Positions 17,601 through 30,800 of a stretch of DNA of 64,000 bases are shown here, in pieces. Source of the DNA: Klebsormidium nitens (lineage: Eukaryota; Streptophyta; Klebsormidiophyceae; Klebsormidiales; Klebsormidiaceae). The DNA lies in NCBI GenBank assembly GCA_000708835.1, contig DF237251.1, positions 1-64,000 on the forward strand, written 5' to 3'. Position 1 is the first letter of the stretch. Every line of letters begins with the position of its first letter. The notes under the pieces were generated by a model that saw only the letters and a program-made list of their open reading frames with translations, did no database searches and was not told where the DNA came from. Both the position numbers and the translations under genes were made by a program.

Positions 17601-19767
17601 GCTGCGCTCCAAAAGCGGCGGGACGATACGGCAGCAGAGCACGGGCTGAGCTGCTCCCGGCAGGACTTGTGCACCACAGCCCAGACCTTGCTGGCGTCGG
17701 TAAGGGCATAACGAGCATTCCGCTGGTGGTTGGCGTTGCTCCAGAATGTGAAACGGAAGAAACAGAGAGGAAGTTTGTCTGTCTCTGAAAAGCGCATCTC
17801 AAGGCCAAGCGATGAAGCGGACCACGTTCTTTATGTACCGTGTCTCGCTAGGAGTTGGTGCTTTGCTAGGTCGAGTTTGTGCTGACAGCTTTGCATGAGA
17901 GAGTTCTGAAAGCTGAAAGTTGTTCGGTCAAGCATCTCGTGGCTCCCGGCGAGCAGCACAATCTCTAATCTGTCACCATAGACGTGACCGCGTCCACTTC
18001 ACCATAGACGTGACCGAGTCTACTTCTGCAGATGCTCGAGCTGACTGCTACGATGGAGAATCACGTCAATCTGTGGAAGGCGAACGATACGAGGTGAGAT
18101 TTCAGCGGAGCGTTGAGCGTCTCTGAAATTCTTGGGATCTCACCTGCCGACAAGGCGTTGACGCTTTCTTCTAAGCTCGTATTGAAAGGCTGGTAGACGG
18201 AGTATCTTCAATATCCCGCACACAAGCATGTATATTGTGAAACTGTCCTTGAGGCTTGTGATTGTCAGACTTCTCGGGGATTCTCATCAAAGAGCCCCTA
18301 AATCTCCAGGAAGGACCTTCTGGAAAGGATGATCACGGAGTTCAACCCCAACAGATGCTGGGACCCACGGTGGGACACGCAGAGACACTTCCTCGAGGTA
18401 AGCTCCCTGTTGACATGCTGCCGTCGGTTGCCGAATGTTCGTACACTTATTGAAGTGGAGACGCTTGATGCGGATACTCGCCTCGTCATTGTTTTTGAGA
18501 TCGAGGAGCTTTGCGGGCGTACAGGACGACTTCGTCCGGCGTGGAATTCGTGACATCTCTCTAGCTCATTTTCTATCAGCTTCGACATTTTTTGACGAGC
18601 TTCATTTCAACCACGTTCCACGTTTGCTGTAGCCTGTGTAGGGGCTACCTTTTGGCGAAGAGTCGAGTAGCTCAGATTGCCTGGCTCAAATAAACATGGT
18701 GCCTTTCCTTTGCAGACAATGCTGAGCCCGGAGCAGAAGCTGCGATTCATCATAGAGTACTTCCTTGCCATCTGTCCGAAGGTGCGTGCCATGTAGACAT
18801 TCTGCCGCCAGTGTTTCAAACCTTTGTTGGCGGTTTTCAGATGTCAAATCAAGTTCGCAGCACAAACTGGTCAACATAAGAAGCAGTTTAATTTAACGAG
18901 CAGGTCTTGTTTGAGAAGGATTATGGGAGTATCCGTCTGACTTCGAAGAAAAATCTGGCCCGCTTTCGTCCGGATGCTTTGTTGGTCACAGAGGAAGCTC
19001 GTATAGACTCGCCTCGGTGATGCACAGGGGTCCGAGGCTGTGAAAGTCTTGCAACAAAAAGGGCGCAAGGCGACCGCGTGCGATCTGCTGACAGCAGTCC
19101 GAGAGAATGTCAAGAAGATGCTGAGCAGCCGCCACAGCACCCCCGACGAGCTTTCGCTCCTGGTGGCACATGCAGCACAGGCAGGCCTCTCAGCACCCTT
19201 TCTCTTCCCCCGCTTCTGCCGTTCCGCATTTGCTGTATCCACATTGCCCCGACTCCATCCTTCCGTCCGCTCGGTTGTCAATTGAGTCGTAAGTGCCCCG
19301 CCAGATTCTGTTGTCCTGAGCTTGCCACCGAAACAGTAGGGGGGGACCTTTTATCCCCTGTGCGTCGACTTGGCTCTATGTTGCAGATACGAAATGGAAA
19401 TCCTGAAGTTTACGTCTCCACACCGCAGGCTGATCTCCTTTTGGGCACAGTCAACGGGGATCGGCTGAAGCAGTTGAAGCAGGAGCTGGATGAGACGAGT
19501 GAAACCGTCGGAGCACCAGAGTAAGCACGGAACCATGCTCTAAACGATTTCATTGAAGCCTGGGAATTCGTGACTAACTATGCTGAAGCATTTGAAGGAG
19601 CTGCTATTCTTACGAGGCAATGTTGAGCAGAAGGATGACTTGCCTTCCTGAGTCGTTGATATTCACGGCTGTCATCTTGCAGAAAGAGGGGACTGCCCCT
19701 GTCGGCATCATCTCATGCGGCGCTGGTCGCAGCAAGCATCACAATCAGGTTGAATCAAGATAAGTAA
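14629..19767 (+). CDS. SNI1: SNI1-like protein (putative SMC5/6-associated subunit, 672 aa model)
   Basis: In Arabidopsis SNI1 restrains systemic acquired resistance and associates with the SMC5/6 DNA-repair complex. Modelled exons: 14629-14670, 14856-15118, 15268-15436, 15602-15736, 15872-16054, 16377-16458, 16766-16830, 16935-16983, 17016-17221, 17463-17699, 18032-18093, 18310-18397, 18716-18781, 19028-19180, 19387-19520, 19683-19767; phases agree throughout. Family-like segments are AYELLKKLQQKFPATMVL, KLGSCLMFKYLVALLYDDLS, EQKLRFIIEYFLAICPK and DELSLLVAHAAQAGL, in the same order as in plant SNI1. The model is longer than the roughly 430-aa plant protein because of a Lys/Glu-rich N-terminus and a charged insert (KKGKTKKGKGRR region, exon 10). 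Exons 8-10 and 14 are uncertain; exon 14 would end at a GC donor, or at GTATCC near 19222. Family assignment rests on remembered similarity and is moderate. Confidence 0.55.
17975..18026 (+). repeat. 26-bp tandem duplication at a splice acceptor region
   Basis: Two adjacent 26-bp copies (17975-18000, 18001-18026) of ACCATAGACGTGACCG-GTC-ACTTC with two differences lie immediately before the acceptor of the exon at 18032 of the SNI1-like gene. The duplication moved the polypyrimidine context but not the acceptor itself. Confidence 0.85.
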
Positions 19768-21845
19768 GGCGTGGAGTGCGTGCAGTTTACCTTATACCTG
19801 TCAGTGAAGCAAAAGTGTACTTGAACAGTAACCCAGGTTGACAGTGTTGACCAATGGCGACTTCCAGCTTGTCCATTTGAATGCTGGGAGTCCGCTCTAT
19901 CGAATTCGTCTTTTTAAAACGTTCGAGTAAACTTTACAACCAGGCAGAGTCTTTGCCGGTTTGTCGATCTGCTCCAGCATTGTATTCAACAGCCACCTTC
20001 GGGACTTCATCTGCGACCAAAGTCCGGTTGCTAAACCATTTTCAACATGATCATCCTCTTTTAAACATTCTTCAGACTGCGGACGACTGTGAAAAATAAA
20101 CGTTCGCAATTGTACGGCGGTGGATCTTGCAAAGGACGTGTGTACGAGTCTTCTTGTCCTTGCCTTGATGCCTGACGCCGTATGGATACTTTATGCTAAA
20201 AACAATCGTCCGTATGCTCTATCTGAGGTTCATGAACGATGATGGCGTCTACTATTATGCATCTGGTAAGTATTCTTTATGTGACCTTACATGGTTCTAG
20301 CATGCAGTAAAGAGTGTGCACTTGAGTCTTGGTGACTACAGCTCATGCATGAGTGGACGCAGGACATGACAATGGGTAGATCCTATCTGTGTGCGGCCCA
20401 CCCTTTTATCGGTTGGACTGTGTACGTCAACGGCCATCCACCACACCGCGCCGCATGGCCATTCAAGTTGAGGTTCGACGGCATTCTTGATGGAGATTCC
20501 CCGGAAACTAACTAGTAATACGCTGAAAACGAGTCTGAATGACAATCAGTGCATGGTGATTCGTTGCCGCTCCGCTTTTTTGAGAGCCCCAAGCTCTTTG
20601 AAATTTGGTCACCAAAGTTTTTGATGCAGGCTCGGGTCCTTGCATGCCAGGTACCAATACTCGCAATCGCTAGCCTGGATGATGGCGCGGATTTCGCAAG
20701 GCAAGCTTTTAGCTTAATCCCATCCTCGACCGTGTGACGATGTACCGTAGTACCGCGCCGTCGGTCTCTAGGGTCAAAGGAATCAGCCATGCTTCCCAAC
20801 ATTCCCGGCTAGGACGCGTTGCAGCCTCGCTCTGGCCGCGAATTGCTGCTACTCACGTACCGCATGATTCGCCAGCTAGCTCCGATTAATCCGATCGCCC
20901 CGGACGGTGCACGAGCGCAGGCTCCGGTATACGTACCGTGTATGACTATAGAGCCTAGCTCGGGGCCGCCAGGTATAGTGACGAAGCTGCGGCGCCGCGG
21001 CTGTGACCGCGCGGCCGCGCGCGGCTATGCGAGTTAGCAGAACCTCTAATCGGACGGTTCGCAACCTGCTACTTTTATTTCGTATACGTGGCAGCACCGA
21101 AACTCTCAAGGTTACGTCACTTCGCCCATCGTTCCCCTTTCTTGCTCGCGCGCAAGCTGTTATTAGCTGATATAGACGATCGGACGGTGGCGATGTTAGG
21201 CTTGACAACGGCTAGCTCTACATTGCGTCAACTGGAGTCAACTGCGGCCCATGATGATGCAGCACTTGGGTCTTCCTTGAACTCTTTGATTCAGATCTCA
21301 CTCTGAGTCTGGACTTGAAGACTCGCAGACTCGGGCAGAAGCTGCAGCCAGAACAGACGGTACTGCAATCTGCCAGAAGGCCAGAGGCGCTGGCCACAGC
21401 TGGCTGCTGGACATGACGCAGAACGTACATGTGCATTCGTGATGAACGCCACACCTAAAAGCTTAGGAGACAAGGTCATGGCAACCTGATGTACCGTAAG
21501 TGTAGAACTAGTCTTTCATTACTTGCCTAGCTCAACTTTGCAAGTGGCGGCACTTGATTGTCGTGCAGCGATTGTGCAGCTGAAAGTGGTCAGCTGTTGC
21601 GAGATATCGGTGGTGGAGAAAGTGTGGAGAAAACACTTTTGGAGCTGAGCACTTAGGATTCCGAGATCACAATTCTCAGATTGCCATCTTGAAGTACTTA
21701 AAGCATCGTCGACCTCAAGCACACGGGACTTCTCCAGGCACCTGCGTCATCAACAAAGTGGCAGCAGCCGCAAGTTGCTCTTCAGAAAAGTTAATGGCCG
21801 TCTCTTCCCAGCATTGACAGAAGTTTGCCTTTATATGGAGGCAAA
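19768..21845. other. Intergenic region between SNI1-like and C2-like genes
   Basis: No coding sequence is supported. An AATAAA at 20095-20100 could end the SNI1-like transcript, although it is 330 nt from the stop. From about 20741 to 21080 the DNA is GC- and CpG-rich, with recurring TACCG/CGGTA and GTAC words, like the island at 33.1-34.4 kb. The promoter of the downstream gene must lie near the right end. Confidence 0.45.
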
Positions 21846-24800
21846 ATGATGTTCACTGACGGCCTCGACCAGAACGAGCTGGAATGGGTCCGCAAGGTAA
21901 GGTTTTGGACAGCGCCTCAGGCTGTCAACTGAACCCCACGCCTGCTTAAACTCACGGGCGTTGAACCTGCTGTCTACCCAGCATGCAAGAAAGGTGGCAG
22001 TTGCCAGCGGACGGCATTGGTGACTAGGTGGACATTGACCCGTTGGCACCACCTTGTGAACAACTACAGGGGCAGTCATTTGCCAAAACCCGTGAAAATG
22101 CATTTAAATAGATCACCAGTTGCGATATTCTGGCCTTTCTGCTGCAGAATGAGGTGGCCGGTCATGCTGCATGTCAAGAGGCCTCAATGCAGGAGATCTG
22201 TAATATAGTTCTCTGGTTTATCCAGTGTGCAATTGTTGTGGAAACCGACTCCAATCTGGCCAGTCATGGGGTACTGGTTAAAAACCTTCACTCAAAGCAG
22301 AGTCCAAACCAGTCAGGGGCTTGCCGCACTCTTCCTATTTATGAAGTGCACCGATCCATAGCCTCATGTTTTGCAGACATCAAACAACCGGCAGCGGCAG
22401 CAAGCCCCAGATCTGGCGGGCCGCTCTGCCGGGTTGCCTCCGACGCCTCCCAAGAGCCCCCGGGGCATGCACCGCGGGCCGGTACCCTTGCAACCCCAAG
22501 ACTCGGTGGACTTCAGCAACCAGAACAGCCCCATCCCAGGTCTCCCCAGTGTCCCCCTGTCCAAGCACTTTGTCCCTAGCTACACGGGGGCCAGCCCCCG
22601 AAGCAGTGTCTCACCACTGTCGGCCCTGCCAGGCAACTCGGGGGGTGCCGAGAGCTGCGGATCTACCGGCAACAAGTCAGAGAAGCAGGCCAGGGGGGAG
22701 GCAGAGATCGATTCAGATGATGATGCTGCAAGCGGCCCTGTACAGAGCAAGCGAGGGCGGCCGGACCAGCATTCGCGGTGGGCCCTGGACGCGATTCGAA
22801 ACCGTGCGCTCTGGCAGCGCAGGAGCAGCATGCGGCAAGCGGGGGCGGTGGCGGAGGACGACGAAGCGTCCCCCTACAAAGTGCATGTGGAGCAGACCTT
22901 CGACGAGGACGCAGAGGGCAGCGGGCGCAGTGCGGAGCGGTCCCCTGTGGTTAGCGTCCGGGCGTACCGCCACAGCTTCGGGCCAGACTTTCCAAGCAGC
23001 AGGAGGAGAGATCCAGAGCATGCGGACGGGGATCCGGTGCGGAGACCTGACTGGGAGAACAGGGGGCCAGATGAAGAAGAGGAGAGTCCCTGGGAGAGGC
23101 CCTACTTTTTGCAGAAGCCGGAGTCTGCAGGGGGAACGCCCCGGTCGACCGTGAGCACGCCCTACTCTGACACCACCACTGTGTCCCATAGCCACGCCAC
23201 GGGCATGACCACCCCCAGTATGGATCCCCACCCAAGCGGCCTGGCGTCAACAGACGCCTCCGAGCCCCCCACCCCTGGCACCACCAGTGCTGCCCATAAC
23301 GTCAATGGTGACATCACCACCGTAGCGCGGAGCAGGAGCGTGACGCCGGAGCCCAGAGAAGAAGCGGACCAAACGCATTCGGAACATCCCCCGTCAGCTC
23401 CACCCATGGCAGATTATTCTGGGGAGGATGCGGGATCCCCCCCCGGGCCGCTTGCAGATGTTCCGACGATGCCGGTGCTAACCCGTCCGATCCATCATCT
23501 GCATTCGGCCACATGGTCACCATCGCAGGAGCCAACGACACCTGGACGCACCAAAAGGTGAGCCATTTCGGTGATGCACAGATTTGGGAAGGGGCCAGTC
23601 CGAATTTCGCTTCTGCAGATGCCAAAGGACTCTCTGATGGCCTTGCTGGGCTCAGATTGGACATCCGCGGCGTCAGGTGGATTTGAGGAGAACTCTCAGA
23701 GGTGTGACTTTTGGAGTGAAATCCTTTCGATGTGGTGTGCCGACTTCGTCGTCACCAAGACACGGTCAAGGAGATTGAAGCTGGTTGTGGTGACCAGATC
23801 TGACTGAGTGACTACCCTCCTTCCTTTCCAAACAAGACATATCACGATATCATTTGGGTGCTCAGTTGATGCATAACAGCCATTACTGTGGTATCTAAAC
23901 ATCATATCCGAGCTGCTTAATTGGAACACATCGGATACTCCGTTCTTTCCTTGATTGCACCTTTCGTGCTTGATACATCATCTTCCTTGACTGTCACGTT
24001 TTCCCCCCCTTCAATCCCACTCCTTCCTTGTTCTCACAAGCCCCCTCTAACTTTCTCTTTCGTTGTCCTCACCCCGCCTCTCCCTCACTGATCCAGGTAT
24101 GAAGCCGCCATGGCTATGGCTGAGGGCGCTCACTCGCCCCTCTCGAGCAGCGGCCCCCCCGACGCCTTTGCCTACACCAACGGGCCCGAGGCGTGGCAGG
24201 CAGTGGTCACGTATGATGCGGTGGTGCGGCTGTGCCTGGTGGGGTCGGCACGCGGCTGCCTGGAGGCGCATCAGTTTCTGCACGACGGCTGCGAGCTGCT
24301 GCGTGCCAGCTTCGGGTGAGTCCGTTGTGTGCCAAACTGCTGGCTTTGGCTCCATTTCTTTGAATCTTAGCTCTGGTCTCCGGAAGGTCCAGAAATGTGG
24401 ATGTTGGCTTCAGCTCGTTTCGCAATACTGGATGTTCTGAGCCTTCAATGCCTTCTTCACCCTGTCAGCCAACAAAGGACTGTTCGACCTTCTGTATTTT
24501 TGAGACCGTGAATAGTGCTTGCCGAGACTGCTCGCGGGCGCATTGGCTTTCAACCGGCGAATTACATTCCGGAAATAGCCGATTCACAGGGATGAGACCG
24601 TGTTCTCGCAAATCGAAAGCCTTTCCTCGAACCAACTCCTGTACTTTCTGAACCGGCCTTCAACAGGGGTATTGGTCCGCTTCGTCCACCATTTTTCACA
24701 AAACGCTCCAAGCAAGTCGGCCCTACGATGCTCACGTTATTATAACTGCAGAGAACTCTCCTTCCAGCTGCTCCCTCTAGTGCAGAGAATTTAGTCCACC

Positions 24801-27800
24801 CGTTCAAAGCCCTTGTCGAGATGCTCACACGGCCTGCTTCTTCCTTCTAGGCTGGACCAGGTGTTGCTGCAGCCCGCCCATCAGCGCCGCAAGGTCCCCG
24901 ACAAAGCCACGGGCGGGGTCGCCCAAAGTGCGCCGGTGGTCGGGACTCTGAAAGTCCAGGTGCGGCGCATCAAGCTGGGGCAGGAGCGCAGCGTGTCGCA
25001 GAAAGCGGCCGTGCTGACAGGCAAGGTGGCCAAGGCTAGCGCACGCGCGGGGAGCAAGTACATGCGCCAGGTGTCCACGTGGGTGCACCGCGCAAAGACA
25101 AGCGAGGGCGCATCGACGTCGCAACGTGAGCGTTTCTTAATCACCGGAGTTGTTTGGTAGAGGAATTGACGACGCTGTTTCCGCATGGCTCGGCGAACAG
25201 AATTTCCTGCTCATGAAAGTCTTTCCATTGAAAAATCGGACTGTGTGTCCGGCATCTGCTGTGTTGACTACAGCACCTAATCGGCTTAAGTATACAAGAG
25301 GTCACTGCCAGAGAGTTCTCAGGCACGCATCTTCGAGTCTCTTTTACAAGTCTCAGCATTATCGAGGCCCTCTTACCTGTCTCCGGGACCTCTTGACCCA
25401 TCGTTAGGTGTGAAGCGACTTTGTTGGTTAACCAGACTAGGTATTAGAGGGAACAAGCCTGACATCACTCTGCCTTTATAACCCTCCAGTGTCAGCGGGC
25501 ACTGCAGACACGGCCGGCCACAGCCACCGGACGGACGTGGAGGACTCCCCGACGTCAGCATCGCAGACGACGCAAGGTGCGGTGGCGGTGCAGCTGTTCT
25601 GCCTGCTGCGGCTCAAGAGCGTGCCCCCGGACAAGGCCATCAAGGTGGAGCCAGGCACGGGGGAGACGTACAAACTGTGAGCCCCTCGCTATTCCCCGCT
25701 CCGCGTTTCCTTTCCGTTTCACTCAAGTATGTACGGATACCTCGATTGGGTAAATGGTTCATATCGTTCACCCCTGTCCTCCTCGCAAGCCGGTTGCAAA
25801 CGGTTGCAGGTAACCTGGACTCGAAAAATACAGATATGAAAAGGGCGTAAAAGAACGGTTCTTCCTCCAAAGGCCCACATAACTCGAGATCCGAGGTCCC
25901 AGTATGCCGGGAGCAGTCTCCTTCCAAAGAGCGTGTAAAGAAAGATGGTCTTCGACGTTTTGCTGCCGAAGAGTCTAGCAAGTTTGTGACACGGGGTGAC
26001 ATGCCGCTGTGTGCAGATTGCCAGAGACTCCCGGGGACGATCTGGTGCTCGACATCGTGGATGCCAAGGGCGAGGTCAAGGGAGTGGTCACGGTGCCGCT
26101 GGCATCTATGGACGATACGCCGGTGAGCAACTGTGGCGTGATTCGGACAGGGCGGGTCGGCGCAGGCTTCGTCCAGATTGTATCAAAGTGGCCCACCTTC
26201 TGCACAACTTTCACTCAGGCCCTGATGATTTTCAAAGCTGAGTAGCTGTGAGTCGGGAAAACAATTGCGTAGCTTGCTCCGAGGTCATTGGTCTCGTACG
26301 TTGGTCCTCTGATCCCTTATGCTGCTATCTTTGTGTTATTGCGCTTGGAAGATGTTACACCACGGCCTGTCACGTGCTCGCTTAGAGTGACGTCTATTCC
26401 CACCGCTTTCAAAGCCTTCCTTTCGAGCAAGCGAACGTAAGAACATACGGAGAGCTATGTTGGACTTCTGACCTCACCCCGACCTCACCCCGACTTCAGC
26501 ACGAGCAAAGCCGTCTTTTCTCCCCGTCCACAGGCGTCGCGCGTGCGGTGGGTCCACTTCTACGGCCTGGAAAACCGTGCGGAGATGATCGGGCGCGTGC
26601 AGCTGTCGCTCATTTACACGCTGGCGGGCGTAGGCCCTGGTGCCGCCAAGTGGCAGCCCACCAGCGAGACGGCCGCTTATGATATTCTGGTGGGGGTCGT
26701 ATTGCGCGCGCTCGGGTTCCGGCAGCGCGAGCTGCAGCTGTACGGGCCCTGGCGTTGGCTGCTCGACGAGTTTGCGCTCTACTACGGAGTCAGCGACAGC
26801 TACACGCGCCTCAGGTGGGGGCCACGTCCTAGGACACAACGTGGCAGATTTATTGTCCTTGAACCTCCAACTTTCGAAGAACTCGACACCGGATTGGCGA
26901 CTCCTGCGGTTCTTTGGTCAACGGGCATGATCTTCGGCCGTTTTTGCTGTCAGTTGTGCTGTTTCAAATCCATGGAGTTGGTGGGGTGGTCCAAATACAG
27001 CTCCGAGAGGCGAACCTTGATGATTGTGGTCTTGTGCTTAGTGCGTGATCTCTTTTGGAAACGCGTACTAGGCATGCCCTGAGCGATCACAGAGTTCCGT
27101 CGCTGCCACAGGTACTTGACCCACGTGATGCACGTGGCGACGCCCACCAAGGACTGCCTGGAGCTCATCCACGAGCTGCTGGCACCCGTGCTGCAAGCCG
27201 GCGCAGACGACGCGCTAACACGGCAAGAGGTGAGCGGGAAGGAGCTTAACCAAATGGACGAAAGCGGAACTGCGACGGACTCATGGATTCTCAACTGCAG
27301 CTGAAAATGCATTACTTCCAACCTTTCTTTCTGAACAACTTGGTCAAAGATGCCGGTCCAGCAATTTTTTTACGGGTGCCACGACGGTAGGAGGCTTGAA
27401 CTCTGTTTCAATCTCCACTCTCCGGATCCGCAGAGGTCTTCATTTCTGTCAACATTCATTCAAGCGCTCCAGACTATAGCAAGCTTGGACCTTCGTCCGA
27501 TATGTCTGCCCTCCTTGTCCTGTGTTGTATACATCAATCGTGCTGTAGGAAGGCTGCCCTCTACATATTTGAGTTCCGTACTTAACCACCTTTTCTGCGC
27601 AGCGGCACATTCTGACTGCGGTGGAGGACCAGGCGAACGCGCTCCTCGCGTACACGTTCGAGCACTACAAGTCGCTGGACGAGGACGCGCCGCTAGGCGT
27701 CATCGAGGCGCACATGCTGACGCCCAACTACCAGCCGACGTCAGCGGGGTCCGCCGCGCCCGCGCTCGCGCCCGCGGTGCAGCTGTACGCGCTGCTGCAC

Positions 27801-30800
27801 GACATCCTGGCGGTCAAAGTGCAGGAGACGTTGCGCGCACACCTCCAGGTAACAGCGCTGTCTTAAAGGCCTCAGTCGTCTATGTGCGTAAGAGATTTGG
27901 TTCTAGCACCGAATCTTTCATTGGCAGTGCGGAATCGGAAAAGGGTTTGCAAAGTTGGGCGTGCCCTACACAACAAGAGAGCAAGAAGTCGAAACAAGAC
28001 CTGCTTTCCATTAAAAAAAAGCTGCTCGTCTTACTCGGCAGGAATCCTTGAAGAGCACAAACATCTTTGGACGGAAGAGACAGCCAGGCACGCCTGCGAA
28101 AGAAGGCTCTGTCTTACTGGGTTTTTGGAACGATTAGAGTATGCTTAGCACAAAGGCGTGTATTCTACTTGTTTGTCCCTCTCGTCGGTTGGTCAGTCGC
28201 TCTAGCATCCCGTGGCTCGTGGAAGGAATGGCTACGAAGATTTTGCGCTCGCTCGAAAGTGACCTGCCCAGCAGAATTTTAGTCAACCCATTGAAGTCGT
28301 CGTTTGGTGAAACCCACACGAGCACGGATCTTGACGTCAGCAAGCTGTTGCCAATCCTTCTGACAGCTGCCCTCTCTCACCGGCAGGTCGCGGCTCGCAA
28401 GCGGTGCCAGCTGTCGGACGGTGACGGCGTGCCCGAGCTGTCGGAGCTGGACGGCGCGGCGGGGTACGCGCGCATGCGCGCTTTGTGTGTGCAGTTGGGC
28501 AGCGAAGTGCGGCTCGACATCGAGATCCACAAACAAAACATCTTTCCCAGGTCAGCTGCCAGGCCGGATTGTGTGCCCAAGGAGACCAAAGGATATTCAC
28601 AACGTTTTAACATGCACTTTCCTCTATGTGTGTTTGGCTCTTTTCTTAAATTGAGTTGGACATGTACAGCCTGTCGGGCGTCGCCGGACTGTGCATCGAA
28701 GCCGTCGTTTCGACGTTGCTGGATTTCAATGCCTCTGTTGGCAGGGGCACTCGTTTCTGGTTTTAAGACCTCCGACTGGTGGTCAGAACACCTGTATCGC
28801 CTCAGTTCTTTGCTCGCATCACATCCGACGTCGTATGTCTGCATCCGGATCAATCACAAAGAAAGATCTCGCTCCAATTCGAGGTCTCATCCTACTCTCC
28901 CGCTCTTCTTCGCCGCAGTTCCATCGACCTGCCCAGCATCAGCGCGGACATCTACAACCTGGAGCTGGGCGCCAAGCTGCGCGCGTTCCTGAGCGCGTGC
29001 CCCCCCCCGGCGCCATCCCCTCCCTGCGTGGACCTATTGCACGCCGTCGCCGACTTTGAGGCCGACCTGCAGGAGCGCGGCATCCACTGCTCCCCCGGGG
29101 TCGGGGTCAGCGCGCTCGGCCTCTTCGGCGACTACATCGAGGTGCGGGAGCGCATCCTGTTGGCAGGATTAGCTGTCCTCCGGAGGTTTCGTGCATCCTG
29201 AGGGCTAGCATCGTCGTAATAAGAGCTCTGTCTCCTGGAGCATCGAGGATGGCGACATCTTTACCTGAAGGGTCTTGAAATGTGCTCTTTTTTCCAGTGT
29301 TGGAATCGGTGGAAACCGTGCGTTGTCGCTCAAGCTCGTTACGCTGCTTGTGCGCTTGTCCGAAACTTCTGCTTACGCCATGATGAGGCGGATTGGGACT
29401 TACTTCGAACCGCAGGACTGGGCCTAGTCCGCTCACCCTGCTGATATCGCTCTCCATTCCCGAGCCACCAACTTATGTGTTTTCCTCGGTGTCAGTACGC
29501 TCACCATATACCTCTGCACCTGTCGTAGAACACAAGGCGTTCGCGGCTCTGCTCGTACTGTCGTCACGCGGGCATCCACGATAGACCCGTATCCCCTTGT
29601 CCTCCTCTCCAGGTGTGGATCCAGGACACTCGGCTGAAGCTGCTGGACCTGTGCAAGGGCGAGAAGCCGAAGGCGGTGGCCCCCACGGCGGTGTCGGAGC
29701 GCAACGGCACGGCGCCGTTCGTGGAGGACATGTACGCGCGCATCAAGGACGCGCTGCAGGACTACGAGCGCGTGGTGTCCCGCTGGCCGCAGTACGCCGT
29801 CACCCTCGAGAACGTAAGGCCCGTCAGCGCTGAAGCCCACGTGGTTAGAATGCGGGAAGAAGTCGGGACGGCAAAGTCGGTCCTGGCGTCCCGGCTTTCT
29901 TTGTGCTGTCGTTGGAAGCATGGGGGTGTAAGATGCGTGTGAGCATCAAGTCGTATCGTGGTAGTTATCTGGAGAATCACAGAGACACTGACATTTAACG
30001 ACACTGCACGCTCCAGCAAATGTTGCAAGCCTTTTCTCTTTGTTGCGCCTGGTTGATCGAAAAACTGGAAACGTTTCATTTCCTCCGTTCATAGCCCGAG
30101 CCTTCGGCGACTGATGCTGTCCTTCTCGTCACGAGTCTCAAAGAATGCTCGCCACTAGTACTGACACGTGTCGCGTTCTGCCGCAGGCGCTGTGCGAAGT
30201 GGAGCGCGGCATCCTGGCGGCCCTGGAGCGCAACTACGCGGAGGTGCTGCTGCCGGTCAGCGCGGGCGCGACGCCCAAGATGGCCAAATACGTCAACAAG
30301 CTGCGCCGCAAGCAGCAGCCGCTCTACGTCGTCCCGCAGCAGGTCAGTGCGCGAGCACAATGAGAGAATGATACAACGAGAGAATGATACAAGACCAGGG
30401 GCAATGCTTCGTGCGTTGTCTTTGCGATGAAACGAGCCCACGAGTTACGAATTTGAGAGACTGAATGCCGACTTCGTGTCTCGAATGGATTGGAAGCTGT
30501 CTTCAAAAAGTGGGTTATATGTGATATGAACCGAATGATGCAGAGAAGTTCTTTGAGCGAGGTCCTGGGCTTCTCAGCGCTGGGGCAGACGGCCTCCACA
30601 CCTCTCATCTGTCGAGATCGAACCACATGATTGTTGAGTGAATCTCCTGCTATTCGCACTACAATTCCTTTGCGTTCAACTGAACAACAGTGTGATTACA
30701 GCACTGAATCACCCCAAGCCTCACGCGCTGACCCGTCCGTCCTTTTTGCCCAACAGTTGGGCGTCATTCTCAGCACGCTGAAGCGGCTGCTGGAGTCGCT

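Noticed and set aside
22713-23231. 172-codon minus-strand frame opposite exon 2 of the C2-like gene
   Set aside because: Antisense shadow of a GC-rich coding exon; no independent support.
27350-28051. 233-codon open frame on the plus strand
   Set aside because: It overlaps the coding exon 27603-27848 of the C2-like gene in another frame and mixes intron with exon; the exon chain explains the region better.
28141-28992. 283-codon open frame across introns of the C2-like gene
   Set aside because: It reads through an intron and only partly shares the true frame; splice sites at 28550 and 28919 preserve the family sequence.
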